64,000 bases of DNA from Cryobacterium mannosilyticum (GTDB taxonomy: Bacteria; Actinomycetota; Actinomycetes; Actinomycetales; Microbacteriaceae): NCBI RefSeq assembly GCF_004402705.1, contig NZ_SOFM01000010.1:124001-188000 (forward strand). Reading direction: 5' to 3'. This document shows, piece by piece, positions 17,972-26,856 of the stretch. The translations under genes and the position numbers were made by a program. Every line of letters begins with the position of its first letter. The stretch's first letter is position 1. The notes beneath the pieces are model-generated. The model was not told the origin of the DNA. It searched no databases and saw only the letters and a program-made list of their open reading frames with translations.

Positions 17972-18850
17972 ATGTCGGTCGGCTTGCTCGCCGTAGTCGA
18001 TGACATCCTGACCGCCGCCCTCAAGGCGAGCGCGAAGACCGCCGGCGTCGTCATCGACGACGCGGCCGTCACCCCGCAGTACGTTCAGGGGCTCACGCCG
18101 GCGCGCGAACTGCACGTGGTCTGGCGAATCACACTGGGCAGTCTGTTTAACAAGTTCGTCATCATCATCCCGCTCGCCTTGCTCCTGTCCGCGTTCGCTC
18201 CGTGGGTGTTGCCGTTTCTGCTCATCCTCGGCGGCAGCTACCTGTGCTTCGAGGGAGCGGAAAAGGTCACCGAATGGTTCGGCGCGCATCACGACACCGC
18301 CGACACTGAGCTGCGGGATGAGCGCAAGCTCGTCTTCGGCGCGATCCGCACCGACCTCATCCTCAGCACCGAGATCATGCTCATCGCGCTGGCCAGTCTC
18401 GATCCCGATTTCGGGATCTGGATGACGCTCGGCGCGCTTGTCGTGATCGGCCTTGGGATGACGGTGCTCGTCTACGGCACGGTGGCGCTGCTCGTCAAGA
18501 TCGACGACATCGGGCTGGCGCTGATGGAGAACTCGGCCAGACGGGTGCGACGCGCCGGCGCGCGCATCGTTCGATCGATGCCCGCCGTGTTCCGGGTGAT
18601 CGGGATCGTCGGCACGGTCGCCATGTTGTGGGTGGGCGGCCATTTGGTGATCACCAACCTCGCCGACACGTTCTGGCACGGCCCCGCCGACATGCTGCAC
18701 GCCATGACGCGCGCCGTCGAGGCTGCCGGCCCGGTCGTCGTCTGGATCACCGACACCGCGCTGTCGGCCGTGTTCGGGCTGACGCTTGGCCTGATCATTG
18801 TCGCGGCTGTTCTCCCGCTGACGCTCGCCCGTCGGACACGAGACCGCTAG
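17972..18850 (+). CDS. DUF808 family membrane protein
   Basis: This 292-residue protein matches the DUF808 (YedI-like) family. It opens with GLLAVVDDILTAALKASAKT, then AAVTPQYVQGLTPARELHVV, with about six membrane helices and the conserved GGSYLCFEGAEKV. The family has no established function; the length is typical. The ATG has GAGGAG 5 bases before it. The region after it holds a broken SDR gene. Confidence 0.9.
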   Translation: MSVGLLAVVDDILTAALKASAKTAGVVIDDAAVTPQYVQGLTPARELHVVWRITLGSLFNKFVIIIPLALLLSAFAPWVLPFLLILGGSYLCFEGAEKVTEWFGAHHDTADTELRDERKLVFGAIRTDLILSTEIMLIALASLDPDFGIWMTLGALVVIGLGMTVLVYGTVALLVKIDDIGLALMENSARRVRRAGARIVRSMPAVFRVIGIVGTVAMLWVGGHLVITNLADTFWHGPADMLHAMTRAVEAAGPVVVWITDTALSAVFGLTLGLIIVAAVLPLTLARRTRDR

Positions 18851-18917
18851 CCCTCACCAGTCACGCCACTGTTGACGCCAGCCGGGCGATGGCCGAGTCG
18901 ATCGGCGGCATCAGTGC

Positions 18918-19158
18918 GCGGACTCACCAAGGCGGCGGCCCTTGATCTCGGCGCAGACAACATCCGTGTGGTCTCGGTTCCCGCACAGCGATGACGGCCG
19001 GACTGGAGGGTTCGGAGATGTACGCGACACAGCCAATCCCGCGGATAGGCGAGCCGGAGGGAGCGGCGAAGGTGATTCTGTACCTGGTCGCCGACGCAAC
19101 CTACTCCACGGGCATCGACTTCATCGCGGATGGCGGCGGGACGGTGGGGCCAGGTCCT
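18918..19158 (+). pseudogene. C-terminal remnant of a short-chain dehydrogenase
   Basis: The forward strand reads VRGLTKAAALDLGADNIRVV, the helix after the active-site Tyr/Lys pair of SDR enzymes, then loses frame near 18980. It resumes from 18991 as MTAGLEGSEMY, IPRIGEPEGAAKVILYLVAD and the final GIDFIADGGGTVG. The catalytic and NAD-binding half is absent. A few bases seem to be missing between 'VSV' and 'MTAG', where HPG would be expected. The last 60 bases overlap the 3' end of the opposite membrane protein gene. Confidence 0.75.
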
Positions 19159-19832
19159 GAACGGGTAGGCGTGTTCCGTTGTTCGGATTCCGCATCCCTG
19201 ACCTCGTCGGGGTGAGCCTCCACCACTGGCCGGAACGGGATCGACGACGCAATCGCCAACACGGTGAGCAGCGAGAACGCGAGCAGTGCGACCCAGACGC
19301 CGCGCGCCTCGGTCATCGCGAGACGTGGTCCGGCGATGTCGAACGTCGTGAGCGTCACGCCGAGGATCAGCAGGGCGCTCAGTACGCCGCAGACGATGCG
19401 CGCCGTGAGGCGGCCTCGCCCCGAGATGGCGAACCCTCCGCCGATGGCGAGCAGCGCGACCGCTATGGCTCCCCCGCCCAGGCCCTGCGTGAGAAGCGCC
19501 AGGATGGCGTCGGGGAGGAGCATCGGGGCGATGGCGAACGCCGCGGGCGCGGCACCGAGCCACCGCCACCGGCGGCGTCCTCCGCTCAACCGAATCGTGT
19601 GCGCCCACCCCAGCAGGCCGCCGACGATCACCCCTGGAAGCAGAATGGCGGCGAACGTTTCGAGCCAGGCGACGCTCGACCCAGATCCCGCGAACTCGCT
19701 CATCACCGCGCGGAAGGACGCGGCCCAAGCTAGCCCGCACAGGGCGCCGAAGGCCACGGTCGCGCCGACGTTGCGGCCTTTCATCGACGAACGAGACTCT
19801 CCACCAGATAGTTCAAGCTCTCGAACTCGCAT
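19101..19832 (-). CDS. membrane protein of unknown family
   Basis: This 243-residue protein has about six hydrophobic helices after a charged N-terminus. The start MRVRELELSGG at 19830-19832 is preceded by GGAGGT at ideal spacing. No family was recognised. The last 17 residues (GPGPTVPPPSAMKSMPVE region) are read from the strand opposite the SDR remnant, so the original C-terminus seems to have been replaced. The gene is divergent from a LuxR regulator at 19936, which may control it. Confidence 0.65.
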   Translation of the reverse strand: MRVRELELSGGESRSSMKGRNVGATVAFGALCGLAWAASFRAVMSEFAGSGSSVAWLETFAAILLPGVIVGGLLGWAHTIRLSGGRRRWRWLGAAPAAFAIAPMLLPDAILALLTQGLGGGAIAVALLAIGGGFAISGRGRLTARIVCGVLSALLILGVTLTTFDIAGPRLAMTEARGVWVALLAFSLLTVLAIASSIPFRPVVEAHPDEVRDAESEQRNTPTRSGPGPTVPPPSAMKSMPVE

Positions 19833-19935
19833 TCGGCTCACCTCCATCGTCAAGTGACTCCTCCGAATGACTCTCAGGGTAGGCTCGCCATCATCAGGCG
19901 GCATCCGTGGAATCACTCATTTTCTCGAGGACACC

Positions 19936-21405
19936 ATGAGTAGCGACAACAATGCCGATGGCGGAGCTTCGCGCTCCGACGCTCTGGCTGCGCTCGCCCG
20001 GGCGCGCGACGAACTCGCACGCGGTTCCGTTGAACGAGGGTGGGACGCCTGCCTGATCGCGGCCGGAATCGGACGGGAGCTCGGCGATGCGGGTCTCGTC
20101 ATTGACGCGGCCACGCTGATCCCGGGCCCCCAGCTCGGGTCGCACCACATGACCACCGCGCGCCAGGCCGTGTGTCTCGAGGCGCTCGGGATGCTGGACC
20201 CCGGGGAATCCGCTCGGCGCCGGCGTCTGGAGAGTTACCTTGCCGGGCTGTCGGGCGGTTGGACAGAGACTCCCGCGGTGACCGCGGTGCCCCTGACCGA
20301 CGAGCAGGCAGACTCCCTGATCCTCGAGTTGCGCGCCGCGCACGCCGCGGCCATGGCTCCCGAGCGGCTTGCGGAGCGTCTCGAGATCGCGACCCGGCTG
20401 CGTGACACGGCGCGCGCGGCGCACCGGGACGACGACACCGCATGGGGGATGTTGTGGCGGCTGGATGCCCTCGCTCTTTACGGCCGACGAATCGAGCTGA
20501 ACGCGGACTTCATTGAGCTGGTCGGCGTCATCCGCCGGCTGGACAGCCCGCAATGGCATTGGCGGGTCGCGACCATCCGCTCGGCGTTGGCGTTACTGGA
20601 CGACTACATCGACGACGTCCCCCCGCTCACCGCGGAGGCCGCGCGTCTCGGGGCGGATGCGGGCGTGGAAGAGGTGTGGTTCATCGACCTGATATTGCGT
20701 TCTGCTCTCGCCCGCCGAACAGGCGAAGGACTCCCGGGCATCGAGGAGGAAGTGCGCCACGCGCTCGCGGATGCCCCGTTCCTGGCGCAGGGCTGGCGGG
20801 CCGGCCTCCTGATCGCACTGGGGAGCATCGACGACGCTCTCGAGATCTGGCGTGCGCTCGCGCCGCACGTCGATGAGGTGCCGCTCACCGCAATGGAGTG
20901 GCTGCTCGCGGCGACCACTCACGCCGAGCTCAGCATCGTCGCACACGATCGGCCCGCCGCCGCCCACCTGTACGAAATGCTCAGCCCGCACGGACACCTG
21001 CACGTGATGCCGACCGTCATGACCCCTTACGGGGGCGCGGTCGCTCTCTACCTCGGCGATCTCGCGGCATTCCTGGGACGTTCCGCGAGTGCGCGGACGC
21101 ACTACGAGGCGGCGCTCTCGAGCAGCCAGGACATGCACGCGCCCGCATTCTCGCGCCGGGCGCGAGAGGCGATTGCGCGACTCGGTCCGCCCACGTCTCC
21201 GCGTTCGCCGCTGTCGCCGCTGTCGCCGCGCGAGGCGGAGGTCGCTGAGCTGGTCGGAGCGGGGATGACCAATCGCGAAGTGGCGCATCGGCTGTTCCTG
21301 TCGGAACGAACCGTCGAGAACCATGTCAGCAACATCCTGCAACGCCTGGGTCTGCCGAATCGCGCTGCCGTCGCCGCATGGGTATCGCGGCAGCACCCCG
21401 CCTGA
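19936..21405 (+). CDS. LuxR family transcriptional regulator
   Basis: This 489-residue regulator has a LuxR-type helix-turn-helix at the C-terminus: LSPREAEVAELVGAGMTNRE, then LFLSERTVENHVSNILQRLG. The long N-terminal part is helical and TPR-like, without a nucleotide-binding Walker A motif, so it resembles the sensor half of LAL/MalT proteins without the ATPase. A short Ser-Pro repeat (SPRSPLSPLSP) links the two parts. GAGGA precedes the ATG at 19936. It is divergent from a membrane protein gene, 103 bases away. Confidence 0.85.
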   Translation: MSSDNNADGGASRSDALAALARARDELARGSVERGWDACLIAAGIGRELGDAGLVIDAATLIPGPQLGSHHMTTARQAVCLEALGMLDPGESARRRRLESYLAGLSGGWTETPAVTAVPLTDEQADSLILELRAAHAAAMAPERLAERLEIATRLRDTARAAHRDDDTAWGMLWRLDALALYGRRIELNADFIELVGVIRRLDSPQWHWRVATIRSALALLDDYIDDVPPLTAEAARLGADAGVEEVWFIDLILRSALARRTGEGLPGIEEEVRHALADAPFLAQGWRAGLLIALGSIDDALEIWRALAPHVDEVPLTAMEWLLAATTHAELSIVAHDRPAAAHLYEMLSPHGHLHVMPTVMTPYGGAVALYLGDLAAFLGRSASARTHYEAALSSSQDMHAPAFSRRAREAIARLGPPTSPRSPLSPLSPREAEVAELVGAGMTNREVAHRLFLSERTVENHVSNILQRLGLPNRAAVAAWVSRQHPA

Positions 21406-21438
21406 CTGGCCGGATCAACCCGGTGATTCCCGGTGGCA

Positions 21439-21545
21439 CTACTCACCCTCCGCAGGCGTCGACCCCTGCGGGGTGACGACAACCTTGCCGAGCGCCCGCC
21501 CTTCGCCCACGTAGGCGAGCGCCTGCGGCACCGATCTCGTAGCGG
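21439..21545 (-). pseudogene. C-terminal remnant of an MDR/quinone oxidoreductase
   Basis: The reverse strand reads VPQALAYVGEGRALGKVVVT and a short tail to the TAG at 21439-21441. 'YVGEG.A.GKVVV' is the usual last strand of medium-chain dehydrogenase/reductases of the NADPH:quinone reductase type. Nothing upstream belongs to the family, so only about the last 35 codons remain. Confidence 0.65.
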
Positions 21546-21633
21546 AGTGAAGAATCGTTCATGCCGTCAACGTATCAGCGGAGATTTCTCTGCCCGACAC
21601 TCGGGTGAGCCAGATCGGATTCCCCGGTCCGCA

Positions 21634-22275
21634 TCAGCGCCGGAAAGTGACGTGGATGACGCCGCTCTCCGCCACCTCGGATGACACGTCGTACCCGTCT
21701 TCCAGCCAATGCAGATCGTCCCAGAGATGGTGACCTCGGCCGAGGACGATGGGCGTGATCGCGACATGCAGACGGTCGACCAGGCCGGCCCGGAGGAAGT
21801 CGCGCACCACGCTCGCTCCCCCGCCGATCCGAATGTCGCCGTCACCGGCCAGGTGCCGTGCCTCGGCGAGCGCCTCGTCCGGGGACATGGTGCGGAATTC
21901 GAACCGGGTGCCGTTCGGGAACTCGATCGGAGGGCGCGGAGCGTGCGTGAGGACGAGGACGGGAAAGCCGAACGGCGGTTCCTCTCCCCACCACCCACGC
22001 CAGTCGGGATCGTCCGGGAAGGCGTGGAGTCCGAACATCCCGGCGCCCATGATCTCGGCGCCGACTCCCTCGAAGTAGGCCTGCGCGTAGCGATCATCGA
22101 TCCCGGTCGTCCCGGCGCCGTTCTCCTCGTGCATGACCCGTTCCCGAAAAGTCCGTGTGGCCGTGTAGGGGGCGACCAGGCGACCCCAGTCCTCGCCGAA
22201 CATGTTCTCCGGCGTCTGGTCGGTTGTCGCGGCAACGCCGTCGAGGGAGAGATTGAGGTCGGCGCGAACGGCCAT
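21634..22275 (-). CDS. dihydrofolate reductase family protein (RibD C-terminal type)
   Basis: This 213-residue protein has the RibD-C/DHFR fold: NLSLDGVAAT at the N-terminus, GAEIMGAGMF, PVLVLTHAPRPP, then GDIRIGGGASVVRDFLRAGL and the final strand after VDRLHVAITPIVLG. Such stand-alone proteins are probably NADPH-dependent reductases of unknown substrate. The ATG has CAAGGAG before it and the length is typical. It stands alone between the MDR remnant and the mur genes. Confidence 0.88.
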   Translation of the reverse strand: MAVRADLNLSLDGVAATTDQTPENMFGEDWGRLVAPYTATRTFRERVMHEENGAGTTGIDDRYAQAYFEGVGAEIMGAGMFGLHAFPDDPDWRGWWGEEPPFGFPVLVLTHAPRPPIEFPNGTRFEFRTMSPDEALAEARHLAGDGDIRIGGGASVVRDFLRAGLVDRLHVAITPIVLGRGHHLWDDLHWLEDGYDVSSEVAESGVIHVTFRR

Positions 22276-22423
22276 GGGTACTCCTTGGTCCGTGAATGTA
22301 TAAGGTCCAAATTTTCACGGCTCCCGCGCCGTGTCAACTATCGCCGGACGGGTGACCGCCCCGGTCGCCGGCGAGATCGCCCGTCGCAGGGGCACGCGGT
22401 GATCAGCGACGGGGGCGCGTGCC

Positions 22424-23957
22424 TCAGGAGCGGGAGCGGGAACCGGCCAGGGTGGGGATCTGGTCGGCGGGGTCGTCCGTCTCAGCCGGGGCCTCGCCGG
22501 CGGGGACCAAGCCTGCGTCGATGGTGTCGTCGGTGTTCAGGAGCACGACCTGGTCGCGAGAGAACCCGAAGAACCAGGTGGCAAGGAATCCCGCGGCATA
22601 TGCGACGATCAGGCCGGAGGCGTAGCCGAGTGCGGCGGCGCCCCAGCCGTGGCTGCCCTGGAGCAGTGGGAACAGCGATACGTCGCTGGCGCCGATGGCG
22701 ATCGCGCCGACGGTGTAGCCGAGCTGGTCGAACAGGCCGATCACCGCGCCGCCGAACGCGCCGCCGAACGCAGGCAGTGATGAAGGGACGGCCCAGCGGA
22801 AGCGTGACACCGTAGATGAGTGGCTCCCCGACTCCGAGGAATCCTGCGGGCAGCGCACTCTTGATGGTTCGTCCGATGCTGGTGTTGCGGCGAAGCTTGA
22901 AGAACACGGCGATCGCGGCACCGATCTGTCCGGCGCCGCCCATGGCCAGGACCGGCAGCAGGGTGGTGTAACCGACCTGTTCGATCAGGGTGGTGTGGAT
23001 GGGGGTGAGCGTCTGGTGCAGGCCGGTCATCACCAACGGCAGGAACAGCCCGCCGAGGACGAAGCCCGCGAAGACTCCCGCAGTGGTCAACAGCCAGGTG
23101 GCGCCGATACCGATCTGGATTGACACCCAGCCGGCGGCCGGCATCAGGAGGAACAGGGCGGCGAGGCCGGCGATCAGAACGGTCAGCGTGGGCACGATGA
23201 ACAAGGCGAGCACGTCGGGGGCCCATCTACGGGCCCACCGCTCGACGTACGCGCCCAGGATTGCGGCGGCCATTGCGCCGAGAACCCCTCCCTGGCCGGG
23301 GGCCAGCTGCTGACCCCAGACGACGATGTTCGCGACTCCGGGGGCCACGATGATTCCCCCGATGACGCCCCCGATGATGGGCGTGCCGCCGAACTCCTTC
23401 GCCGCGTTCATCGCAACGAACACGGCGAGCAGGGCAAAGAACCCGCTGGACATTACGCTGAAGATCGGAGACAGTGTGGCCAGCCACGGGACCGAGCCGT
23501 TGGTGGCCAGGTTGGTCAGGATGCCGTTGATGCCGGCAATCAGACCACAGGCGATCAGCGCGGGGATCAGCGGGACGAAGATGTTGGAGATGCGTCGCAG
23601 GCCGTTCTTGACCGGGGTGTTGTTGCGCTGCTTGGCCTGCTGGCGGATGACGGCACCCTTGTCTGCCAGCTGAGCGGCCGAAGAGGCACTCACCCCAGCC
23701 TGCCTGGTGACGTTCAGGATCGACTGCACGTCGACGGCGACCCGGTCGACCAGGCCCGGGCCCAGCACGATCTGGAAATTGTCGCCGGGAAGCGCGGCGA
23801 GCACGCCGTCGATTGCGCGCAACGCGGCGACGTCGACGTGATTCTGGTCGCGGACGCTGACACGCAATCGGGTCATACAGTTCTCGACGTCGACGATGTT
23901 GTCGGCGCCGCCCAGACCGATGAGCAACTGGTCTGCGATGACTCTTGAGTCGGCCAT
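22424..23957 (-). pseudogene. murP: PTS EIIBC for N-acetylmuramate, frameshifted
   Basis: The gene encodes an EIIB domain (residues 1-85, with phosphorylated cysteine C27 in ENCMTRLR) and an EIIC membrane domain of about ten helices. Near 22769, after LPLGRPFITA, an extra base throws the frame. The remaining family sequence, FGGAFGGAVIGLFDQLGYTV to the C-terminus, is in the next frame to 22424. Removing one base gives about 510 residues, a normal EIIBC. The neighbouring murQ and murR genes point to N-acetylmuramic acid, delivered as its 6-phosphate. It could be a real inactivation or a sequencing error. The start at 23955-23957 follows GAAAGGAC. Confidence 0.85.
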
Positions 23958-24043
23958 GACTGATGTCCTTTCGAGCAAAGTACGGGGTTGCGCGGAGCTC
24001 CAATGGGGATGGAGAACACGATCAACAAAAACAATCTCTAGCA

Positions 24044-24060
24044 ATGAAAATTGCTTTCAT
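24044..24060. promoter_or_regulatory. operator-like inverted repeat upstream of murP
   Basis: ATGAAAATTGCTTTCAT has perfect 6-bp arms around a 5-bp centre, 87 bases upstream of murP. It resembles the TGAAA-N5-TTTCA type bound by MurR/RpiR regulators. TTGACT-like hexamers lie just upstream on the same strand. Binding by the local MurR is inferred. Confidence 0.55.
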
Positions 24061-24182
24061 GAACTCGAGAGTCAAGAGTCAATTATTTTCATCCAGTAAG
24101 CGCGGCGGCGGCGTCAGGTGTGGGCGATCGAAATGGAAGCGCGCGCCACACGGCAGGACACCTATGGCCGGTGCCGGTTCGC

Positions 24183-25118
24183 TCAGGGCGACGTGATGGC
24201 GGCGCGGACGTCGCCCTGCGCTCGGGCGAGGCGCGCGGTGGCCGTGGCGAAATCAGTGTCGGTGAGCAGCATCACAACGGCGGTCTTGGCATGTCCGCCG
24301 GCCTGATCGATTGCGGTGGCGGCAGTGTCAGGGTCCACCCCGGTGGCGTCACTGACGATGCGGCGTGCCCGGTCCACCAGTTTCGCGTTGGTGGGTTGGA
24401 CATCCACCATCAAATTGTGGAATACCTTGCCGGTGCGGATCATGCTGGCTGTGGAGAGCATGTTGCACACCAGCTTCTGCGCCGACCCTGCCTTCAGCCG
24501 GGTGGAGCCGGTCAGAACCTCGGGTCCAGTGTCGACCTCGATGGCGACATCGGCGTGTCCGCTGATCTCTGCGCCGAGATTGCAGGCGATCGAGACGGTG
24601 GCCGCCCCGACGCTCCGGGCATGGTCCAGACCGCCGATCACATACGGAGTTCGGCCGCTGGCGGCGATGCCGACGACCACGTCGACGTCGGTGAGTCCGA
24701 CAGCCCGCAGGTCGGTCACCGCTAGATCGGGATCGTCTTCGGCGCCTTCGACCGCTCGGAGGAATGCCCGCTCGCCGCCGGCGATGAGGCCGAGCACTTC
24801 CCCGGGGTCGGTGCCGAAGGTCGGTGGGCACTCGACCGCGTCCAGCACACCGAGGCGACCACTGGTGCCGGCACCCAGGTAGATCAGCCGTCCGCCGCGG
24901 CGGCGCGCGCGCACAATCGCATCTACGGCGTTCTCGATCGCCGGCAGTGCCGCCGCCACGGCCACCGGGACCGTGCGGTCCTCCTGATTCATCACGGTGA
25001 GGAGGTCGGCGACGGACATCGTGTCCAGGTCCGTGGTGCGGTCGTTCGCGGTCTCAGTGCCCAAACTGGCGAGTGCCATGGCGTTGTCCCTATTCCTGAT
25101 GTCGATGCAGTTGTTCAT
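24183..25118 (-). CDS. murQ: N-acetylmuramic acid 6-phosphate etherase
   Basis: This 311-residue cytosolic enzyme removes lactate from N-acetylmuramic acid 6-phosphate to give N-acetylglucosamine 6-phosphate. The SIS-domain signature reads RLIYLGAGTSGRLGVLDAVE, followed by CPPTFGTDPGEVLGLIAGGE and VVVGIAASGRTPYVIGGL. The C-terminal small domain (TGVDPDTAATAI...) is intact. The start at 25116-25118 overlaps the stop of the upstream regulator as ATGA; an in-frame ATG at 25077-25079 is an alternative. It works in cell-wall recycling or use of external murein fragments. Confidence 0.94.
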   Translation of the reverse strand: MNNCIDIRNRDNAMALASLGTETANDRTTDLDTMSVADLLTVMNQEDRTVPVAVAAALPAIENAVDAIVRARRRGGRLIYLGAGTSGRLGVLDAVECPPTFGTDPGEVLGLIAGGERAFLRAVEGAEDDPDLAVTDLRAVGLTDVDVVVGIAASGRTPYVIGGLDHARSVGAATVSIACNLGAEISGHADVAIEVDTGPEVLTGSTRLKAGSAQKLVCNMLSTASMIRTGKVFHNLMVDVQPTNAKLVDRARRIVSDATGVDPDTAATAIDQAGGHAKTAVVMLLTDTDFATATARLARAQGDVRAAITSP

Positions 25119-26068
25119 GGTTGTTTGTTTCGCCCCGGATGAGAGGTGACGGCGGCGTAGGTGCGTTCGAGCGCGGCGCGGGCTCCGGGGAGCACCTGGG
25201 CGACCCCGACGAAGATGGCGTCGACGAGCAGGAGCTGCCCGGTGCGGCTGGCCATCGCGGCGGATCGGAAGCCGAATTCTCGGCCCGCGGTGACCAGGAC
25301 GTGTTCGGCATGCCCGGCCAATCGAGAGCGGACGGCGCCGGTGATGGCCACCGTGCCGGCACCGGTCGACCGGGCCGATCGCAACGGCGCGACCGTGCCC
25401 GGGTTCTCGCCCGAGTGGGACACGCCAATGGCCAGGTCATCAGGGCCAAGCAGCGAAGCACTGACCATCGCGGCGTCGTGCTCGGTATGCGCCCGTGCGA
25501 CCAGTCCGACCCGGTTCAGCTTCGCCGTCAGATCCTCCGCGACCAGACCGGACGCACCGATTCCGTAGACGTCGATTCGGCGGGCCGCCCGAATCAGGTC
25601 GATCACCTTCTCCAGCGCGACGAGATCGACCAGTTCGGCGGTCGCCCGGAGCTGCTCGGACTCGAATGCCGCCAGTTTGGTCAACACCACGCCGATCCGG
25701 TCACTGTCGGCGATGTCGGCTCCCAGGGCGACACCATCGTCGTGGTTGGCGCCGCTGTGGGCGGCCAGCGCGAGCCTGAGCTGCGGGTAGCCCTCAAAGC
25801 CGAGCCGGCGCGCGGTGCGGACAACGCTCGCGGTGCTCGTCGACGCCTGCTCGGCCAGTTCGCTGACCGTCAGGGCAGCCGCCGCCATGGTATCCGACAG
25901 CAACACCCTCCCGATCCGGCCTTCCGCGGGGGTCAGGCCAGGCAACATCGCGAGGAGCCTCGTGACCACATCCGACGGAACCGGAGTGGCCGGTCCGACC
26001 AGTTCACGCCCAGCCTCTGTCGCGACGCCACGATCAGGATCGCGCCTGTCGTCCTTCTTGGGTGCCAT
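25115..26068 (-). CDS. MurR/RpiR family transcriptional regulator
   Basis: This 317-residue regulator has an N-terminal HTH_6 domain (about 40-110: TPAEGRIGRVLL, then TVSELAEQASTSTASVVRTA) and a C-terminal SIS sugar-phosphate domain (about 150-290: IDVYGIGASGLVAEDLTAKL, AIGVSHSGENPGTV). I chose the ATG at 26066-26068 because AGGAGG precedes it; in-frame ATGs up to 26116 lack a site. It overlaps murQ by four bases, so it is translated with it. It most likely senses N-acetylmuramate 6-phosphate. Confidence 0.9.
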   Translation of the reverse strand: MAPKKDDRRDPDRGVATEAGRELVGPATPVPSDVVTRLLAMLPGLTPAEGRIGRVLLSDTMAAAALTVSELAEQASTSTASVVRTARRLGFEGYPQLRLALAAHSGANHDDGVALGADIADSDRIGVVLTKLAAFESEQLRATAELVDLVALEKVIDLIRAARRIDVYGIGASGLVAEDLTAKLNRVGLVARAHTEHDAAMVSASLLGPDDLAIGVSHSGENPGTVAPLRSARSTGAGTVAITGAVRSRLAGHAEHVLVTAGREFGFRSAAMASRTGQLLLVDAIFVGVAQVLPGARAALERTYAAVTSHPGRNKQP

Positions 26069-26115
26069 CAGCGCCGCCCTCCTCGCAGGTTGCATTCCCG
26101 GGATCATCCCGGTCA

Positions 26116-26130
26116 TGTAACAAAATTACA
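26116..26130. promoter_or_regulatory. inverted repeat upstream of the MurR-like gene
   Basis: TGTAACAAAATTACA has perfect 5-bp arms around a 5-bp centre, 48 bases upstream of the chosen start. It fits an autoregulatory site, but it differs from the TGAAA-type repeat upstream of murP, so one of the two may belong to another regulator. Confidence 0.45.
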
Positions 26131-26240
26131 CTCTTTTGAGAAGTTGATGTCAAGATCAACCGAGGAGTGTGTGACGTATTCGGCGCCGTACCTTCCGGGT
26201 CCGCCTGCGGATCACCGCTGAGCGACTCGCGGGCGGAGTG

Positions 26241-26723
26241 TCACGCCTCGCTGGCGAGCATCCGGCCGTCGGGGTCCAGTCGCTTGAGCATCGCCGCCGA
26301 GATCGCTGAGAGCTGCGCGACCTGTTCGGCGGTCAGCGCGTCGAGGACGAACCCGCGGACCGCCCCGACGTGCCCGGGGGCGGCGGCCACGACCTTCGCC
26401 CAACCGGCTTCGGTGAGCGTGACGTTCGTCGCGCGGCGATCCTCCGGGCACAGCGAGCGTGCGACGAACCCGGCGCTCTCGAGGCGGGAGATCACGCGTG
26501 ACAAGCGAGGAAGGCTTGCGTTGGTGCGAGCCGCGAGTGCGCTCGTGCGAAGGATGCGGCCGGGTGCCTCGGAGAGCATCGCCAGGGTGAAGTACTCGAA
26601 GTGAGTCAGGTCCTCGTCGGTCACGAGCTGAAGGTCCAGGGCCGCGGGGAGGAGTTCAAGCACAGCGGTGAAGCGCACCCAGGTCGTGCGCTCGTCGGCG
26701 GACAGCCATCTCGTCTCGGTCAT
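26241..26723 (-). CDS. MarR family regulator (MhqR-like by context)
   Basis: This 160-residue MarR protein has the winged helix at about 50-110: TNASLPRLSRVISRLESAGF, then SLCPEDRRATNVTLTEAGWA. The start METRWLSADER-type region begins at 26721-26723 with AGGATG upstream. It is divergent from a detoxification-type operon, and the 133-base gap holds three copies of a palindromic motif. By analogy with Bacillus MhqR and CatR it may respond to quinones or other electrophiles; two cysteines are visible, one in the wing (SLCPED). Confidence 0.85.
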   Translation of the reverse strand: MTETRWLSADERTTWVRFTAVLELLPAALDLQLVTDEDLTHFEYFTLAMLSEAPGRILRTSALAARTNASLPRLSRVISRLESAGFVARSLCPEDRRATNVTLTEAGWAKVVAAAPGHVGAVRGFVLDALTAEQVAQLSAISAAMLKRLDPDGRMLASEA

Positions 26724-26743
26724 GAGGAACATCCTACCGATAG

Positions 26744-26812
26744 TTGTACATGCAATGAATCGGTGGGTAATAGTTGCACCTACAAGCAATTGATGTATAG
26801 TTGCATCTACAA
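26744..26812. promoter_or_regulatory. three TTGYA-N2-TRCAA operator copies
   Basis: Twelve-base near-palindromes stand at 26744-26755 (TTGTACATGCAA), 26774-26785 (TTGCACCTACAA) and 26801-26812 (TTGCATCTACAA), each preceded by TAG or ATAG. The form is typical of MarR operators. They lie between the divergent MarR and oxidoreductase starts, so they probably control both directions. Confidence 0.75.
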
Positions 26813-26856
26813 GTAATCCGCAGTCCGCGGTACGCCTCGATAGACAGGACACGAAC

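Noticed and set aside
26744..26812. Three short repeats considered as a mini CRISPR
   Set aside because: The units are 12-bp palindromes with 15-18 bp spacing between divergent genes, which fits MarR operators; no cas gene is nearby.
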